DNA from: JBIOHP01 sp044449065
GTDB lineage: Bacteria > Bacteroidota > Ignavibacteria > UBA10030 > SZUA-254
Length of the DNA stretch: 64,000 nt
Assembly (NCBI GenBank): GCA_044449065.1
Contig: JBIOHP010000013.1
Location: 32,297-96,296, forward strand
Direction of reading: 5' to 3'
Shown here: piece by piece, positions 60,699 to 64,000 of the stretch
Position numbering within the stretch: position 1 is the stretch's first letter
Layout of the letters: each line of letters starts with the position of its first letter
Position numbers and translations under genes: made by a program
Notes under the pieces: model-generated
What the model was told of the DNA's origin: nothing
Databases searched by the model: none
What the model saw: the letters and a program-made list of their open reading frames with translations, nothing else

Positions 60699-61331
60699 TC
60701 AATATACCAGTCGAGGGGCATGAATTATTTTTTCAACTGCCTTTTTATACGGCTCATTTGTTTTAGCGGTAATGTCATAACGATAATGCCGGTAAAAAGG
60801 AATCAGTGGGCGGCAGAGTTTGTTGTATTCAGAGGGAATTGGAACCGTTACTTCCGGCAGGCAATGATAAAAATCACTGGCTTTTCTTTGAACCGCATTT
60901 TCACAGAGTAACACCTTGTATAGCAGGTCCGATGTGAGAAGAACGGGGACATTTGTATCAAATTGTTCCAACTCCTTCTTTAATATTGGTATCCACAACT
61001 CCGCGACCTCCGCCCAAATCTTGTTTTTGCTCGATTCTTCCGTAAAATAATTGCGGCAGAGGTTTTGGATATACACGGTATTCCATGAAAGACCGATCGC
61101 TTCTAAATTCTTCATCCACCGGCTTTTAAATTGTTTAAATTTGGGATGAGATGATTGCAATGCAAACACGTACCGAAAATCATGGCAATGATTATTGGAT
61201 GGATCACAGCCAAGGAGGATTGCCTTTGTCCCGTAAGGATTATCCGGATACGGCTTGGGGTACGGATGTAAGAGAATTCTGCTGCCGAATTTTTCACGCA
61301 ACAGATTAACATCCAAGGTTTTTAGTGACAT
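60699..61331 (-). CDS. Uracil-DNA-glycosylase-like protein
   Basis: The 210-aa protein has Ala-Ile-Leu-Leu-Gly-Cys-Asp-Pro-Ser-Asn-Asn near residue 35, like the catalytic Gly-x-Asp-Pro motif of the uracil-DNA-glycosylase superfamily. A Leu-Leu-Thr-Ser-Asp-Leu segment lies further on. A His-rich Phe-Tyr-Arg-His-Tyr-Arg-Tyr stretch takes the place of the usual C-terminal His-Pro-Ser motif, so activity on uracil is not assured. It is 49 nt downstream of the Ntn-hydrolase gene in the same direction. It may act on damaged DNA or be part of the accessory block. Confidence 0.5.
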   Translation of the reverse strand: MSLKTLDVNLLREKFGSRILLHPYPKPYPDNPYGTKAILLGCDPSNNHCHDFRYVFALQSSHPKFKQFKSRWMKNLEAIGLSWNTVYIQNLCRNYFTEESSKNKIWAEVAELWIPILKKELEQFDTNVPVLLTSDLLYKVLLCENAVQRKASDFYHCLPEVTVPIPSEYNKLCRPLIPFYRHYRYDITAKTNEPYKKAVEKIIHAPRLVY

Positions 61332-61380
61332 TTTATGGGATTGAGGTTAAAGGGATTTGGTTCGGGATTTTTCATCACTT

Positions 61381-62229
61381 CTATTTAAGAGTATACCCAC
61401 TCTCTAAAAGTTGATTAATCGTGTTGATAAATGGATCTTTGAAAGTTTGTTTAATAAAAAACTCATCCCATTTTACAGCATACGGATCTTCCATGAGAGG
61501 GAGGCCATTAAAATAGAATTCAGTTGTGACTTTCCTTGATGTATGATCTATCAAATAATCCCTAATGCCACAAACTTCAAAATCTCTTAACTTGATTTCT
61601 CCAAATTGAATTGCGCCACCAACTGTTGGTTCTTTCTGTTCGATAATAACTTGTTTTAGTATTTCCAATGGAGGTGTTGACGTTATCTTTTTAAAAAGAA
61701 TTTTTGCCTGTGTTTCACCAGATCCAATGAATTCAATATCCCCATCCTCGACCAATATTTCATTGAAATTGGTTGTCACCGATGTCCCAATATCAAACTT
61801 AAATTTGAAAGTGCGTACTTTTTGCAATTTAGGGCAATAACCTGTCACAAGCACAATTGATAGTCCTCGCTCGAATAATAATTCTGACAATGTTACACTG
61901 TAATGATTATAAAATTTTGCAATGAGTTTACAGATTTGATCCATGGATACATCTGTTATACCAGGAACAACTTGAAGTTTGGATAAAGTGTATATAAGTG
62001 TTTCCTTAAGCGTATAACCATTTAGAATATTTCCGGAAAAGCAAATACCAATGTTTTGTTCATAATATTTACTTGGATGGTGATCTTTGGGTCCGATAGG
62101 ACCAATAATTTTGACAGGTACTGAAAACACTTTAATAGCATGATTAAATGATACTTTCCCTATCTTCGCCCGTGAATCGGATGCGAAGTGTACTTGGTTA
62201 TTTTGTTTCCAAGCGATACAAAGAGTCAT
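61381..62229 (-). CDS. Proteasome/HslV-like Ntn-hydrolase
   Basis: This 282-aa protein starts Met-Thr-Leu-Cys-Ile-Ala-Trp, leaving Thr at position 2 as the possible N-terminal nucleophile. Asn-Gln-Val-His-Phe-Ala-Ser-Asp-Ser-Arg-Ala matches the Asp turn of proteasome beta subunits and HslV. A Gly-Ile-Cys-Phe-Ser-Gly-Asn strand and Asp-Ile-Glu-Phe-Ile-Gly-Ser-Gly-Glu-Thr resemble the conserved Gly-Ser-Gly loop. The C-terminal 90 residues are extra. There is no HslU-like unfoldase next to it; the neighbours are a membrane coiled-coil protein and a UDG-like protein. GAAAGGAAT precedes the ATG. Proteolytic activity is inferred from the fold only. Confidence 0.6.
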   Translation of the reverse strand: MTLCIAWKQNNQVHFASDSRAKIGKVSFNHAIKVFSVPVKIIGPIGPKDHHPSKYYEQNIGICFSGNILNGYTLKETLIYTLSKLQVVPGITDVSMDQICKLIAKFYNHYSVTLSELLFERGLSIVLVTGYCPKLQKVRTFKFKFDIGTSVTTNFNEILVEDGDIEFIGSGETQAKILFKKITSTPPLEILKQVIIEQKEPTVGGAIQFGEIKLRDFEVCGIRDYLIDHTSRKVTTEFYFNGLPLMEDPYAVKWDEFFIKQTFKDPFINTINQLLESGYTLK

Positions 62230-62354
62230 CCGATATTCCTTTCAAATCTTGTCATAAGGTTTTCTATATCTCATTCATTTCCAATGTTCATTGAGATAAC
62301 CAATTTACTATAATCCTTCCTGATGGTACCCTGTGCAGGATTAAATTACAGCTA

Positions 62355-63602
62355 TTATTTTTTATTGTTAACATGATCGAATAAATTGCCTATTATTGGC
62401 ATCGTTGGGGCACTGTCATCACCCAGTAATCCGGTCTCTACTCTACTGAATAATGCTTGAAGAATAATATCCAACTGGTCACTAGTCACCTTTCCCTCCT
62501 TTACCAATGCCAAATACACCAATGTTAATTGTTCTCTTTCTTCTGCATCTCTTTCTATGTGGAATGAACTGAAAGTCATTTTTGCAAATACACGAATCAA
62601 ATAGACTAATACTGAAATCATCGTGGCCAAAACAATCAATCCCTTTATCGCTTCCGGTTCGCCATTCCAAATTTTATGATGAAATGCTTCCGGTACGTTA
62701 TAAAGAATTGCAATTAAAGGTATGGTAAGTCCGAACGTACATAAAGTTAACCCTAATAACCATTTATAACCACGACTGCGGTACAGCTCGGCACGTTTAT
62801 TCCAGTATGTCACTGCTGCTTCAAGTTTGAGTTTTTCACGATAAGTAACATCAAGAATATTCAATTCCTTTTTCTTTTCATCTACAAATGATGACAATTC
62901 ATCCTTATTGTTTTTTCCCCAAACCTCCACCTCTTTTATAAATTCTTCTTTCCATCTGGTAAATTCAGTATTTTGAATATTGAAATTTGTTTTAATTTGT
63001 TCAGCCACTTTTTCGGTTCTATTCGTTATAGCCTCAAAAGAACGCACCTCATATTTTTGTGTTTCTGAGAATCCAATCTCTTTTCCAACATGGAAATTAT
63101 CTGCCCGAATAAATCCGCTTAGTTCTTTTGGGATTTTAATGCCTATACTTTCACCTCTAAAATACTTATAGCCACCTTCCCCTATTTGCGCATTTACCAT
63201 ATACAAATCAGTTATGAAAATACCAACTGGTGATCTTGAATAGATCATCACAAAACTTGGGCCATATAATTTTGGATTTATTAAACGTTCTATTGAATGA
63301 TCCCAAGATGTGTCAAATTGTTGGCGATTTTCAAGCTTATCAATCGAACCAATGAAATTATCCATCCGTCTATTACAATCGTTGAAAAAATTCTGTAAGT
63401 CATATAATCGACCATCAATTTGTATAGACTGAGCCCTAACCTTTTCGGAAAGCGAGTCCCAATATTCTTTCTCCACCTTGATGTAATCATAAATGTTTTT
63501 AAAACCGCTTAATTTAATCTCGTAGGCTGAAAAGGTATCCTTTATAAGGATAACGAGGTCGTTCAACCATTTCTGTTTTTCAAATTGATTGTCTTCGTTC
63601 AT
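62355..63602 (-). CDS. Coiled-coil two-TM protein resembling DUF6161
   Basis: The ATG at 63602 (415 aa) has GGTG upstream; a GTG at 63611 is also in frame. The first 120 residues are mixed helix. The region near residues 200-270 is a charged coiled coil (Glu-Lys-Val-Ala-Glu-Gln-Ile-Lys...Asp-Glu-Lys-Lys-Lys-Glu-Leu). Two TM segments follow near residues 282-304 and 322-345. A conserved-looking cytoplasmic tail contains Glu-Arg-Asp-Ala-Glu-Glu-Arg-Glu-Gln-Leu-Thr-Leu-Val-Tyr-Leu-Ala-Leu and Phe-Ser-Arg-Val-Glu-Thr-Gly-Leu-Leu-Gly-Asp-Asp. This matches my memory of DUF6161 proteins. It lies 125 nt upstream of the Ntn-hydrolase in the same orientation. Function unknown. Confidence 0.65.
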   Translation of the reverse strand: MNEDNQFEKQKWLNDLVILIKDTFSAYEIKLSGFKNIYDYIKVEKEYWDSLSEKVRAQSIQIDGRLYDLQNFFNDCNRRMDNFIGSIDKLENRQQFDTSWDHSIERLINPKLYGPSFVMIYSRSPVGIFITDLYMVNAQIGEGGYKYFRGESIGIKIPKELSGFIRADNFHVGKEIGFSETQKYEVRSFEAITNRTEKVAEQIKTNFNIQNTEFTRWKEEFIKEVEVWGKNNKDELSSFVDEKKKELNILDVTYREKLKLEAAVTYWNKRAELYRSRGYKWLLGLTLCTFGLTIPLIAILYNVPEAFHHKIWNGEPEAIKGLIVLATMISVLVYLIRVFAKMTFSSFHIERDAEEREQLTLVYLALVKEGKVTSDQLDIILQALFSRVETGLLGDDSAPTMPIIGNLFDHVNNKK

Positions 63603-63915
63603 ATTTTTCACCGGTTAAATGTGTCAGGTTAATCTGGCTATTTTGAACATATTAGATATGTAATGCACTTTAATTGTTTATCCTCCATCGGGTAACGAAA
63701 AATAGAGGATTAAAAATATTTGATGAAGCCCTCATTCATCAAATGGTGATACGTATTGAGAATCTAATGTAATAATGTAAGGAATAATGGAGGGTTTGTC
63801 AATTAAAAAATATGTCGTGGTGCGACCTGTGGTAGGGGCGACCCTCGTGGTCGCCCGCCGCCTAGCAGGTTGTTGAAAAATGTAGGTTTCGTGAATAAAT
63901 ATTCATTGTAAAGAT
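63603..63915. other. 313-nt intergenic region
   Basis: Contains an ATTTGATGA/TCATCAAAT inverted repeat near 63719-63746 and a GGGCGACC-CTCGT-GGTCGCCC hairpin near 63835-63855. The hairpin is of a type widespread as dispersed filler repeats. No gene seen. Confidence 0.5.
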
Positions 63916-64000
63916 TTATTTTAGTGGAATTGACTGATCGCGAAGGATGACCAGTTTTGATTTTGTTTCGTTTGAACCCCCACCAAACACTTCGAGCAAT
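63916..64000 (-). CDS. 3' end of an unidentified gene (runs off the right edge)
   Basis: Only the last 27 codons are inside the window. They read Leu-Glu-Val-Phe-Gly-Gly-Gly-Ser-Asn-Glu-Thr-Lys-Ser-Lys-Leu-Val-Ile-Leu-Arg-Asp-Gln and end Pro-Leu-Lys before a TAA at 63916-63918. The composition looks protein-like and the frame is open to the edge. Family unknown. Confidence 0.5.
   Translation of the reverse strand, partial: LLEVFGGGSNETKSKLVILRDQSIPLK

Overview
The window looks like a chromosomal segment of an uncultured member of the Bacteroidota/Chlorobi assemblage, most likely in or near Ignavibacteria. Two secreted proteins (47368-49086 and 49100-50113) end in a C-terminal Type IX secretion sorting domain with the Asn-Pro-Phe-Asn-Pro and Gly-Ile-Tyr-Phe-Tyr-Arg signatures typical of that group. 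bshA (bacillithiol), the SUF/Rrf2 operon arrangement and adjacent folP-cdaA fit the same placement. This is inference: no rRNA gene is present.

Layout. 1-2535: a leftward sugar-activation cassette (GHMP kinase, nucleotidyltransferase and a NagB-like isomerase cut by the window edge and carrying an in-frame stop). 2536-3197: two intrinsic terminators and a duplicated scrap of the 3' end of the next gene. 3198-23747: a 20.5 kb leftward surface-protein locus of five genes (2406, 376, 575, 2380 and about 1035 aa). Four are built on DUF11-like repeats, one carries two OmpA-type peptidoglycan-binding domains, and the last is a predicted outer-membrane barrel. 24403-26394: butyrate kinase and phosphate butyryltransferase. 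26838-34116: housekeeping genes (lipoprotein, der, tRNA-Pro, methyltransferase, response regulator, miaA, pcm, cdaA, folP), followed by two small genes missed by length filters (34180-34281 and 34314-34484) and a superoxide dismutase. 35422-43587: one leftward Fe-S assembly operon (Rrf2/IscR-like regulator, IscS, a 97-aa unknown, SufB, SufC, SufD, SufS, SufU, SufT-like, A-type carrier) with an IscR-type operator just upstream. 44286-50113: bshA, a secreted M28 peptidase and two T9SS cargo proteins. 51102-60071: transporters (POT, DAACS), UppP, DedA, an ECF sigma/anti-sigma pair with a frameshift in the sigma gene, a small membrane protein and a proton pyrophosphatase. 60699-63602: an accessory block with a uracil-DNA-glycosylase-like protein, a proteasome/HslV-like Ntn-hydrolase and a coiled-coil two-TM protein resembling DUF6161. 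A partial gene ends at 63916.

The most unusual content is (i) the DUF11/OmpA locus, which looks like a self-contained large surface structure anchored to peptidoglycan and the outer membrane; (ii) the Ntn-hydrolase plus membrane coiled-coil pair; and (iii) several families of structured intergenic repeats (145-bp nested palindrome, paired-hairpin elements with compensatory base changes, runs of tiny 3-nt-loop hairpins). The intergenic repeats recur at several sites and are not explained by any gene.
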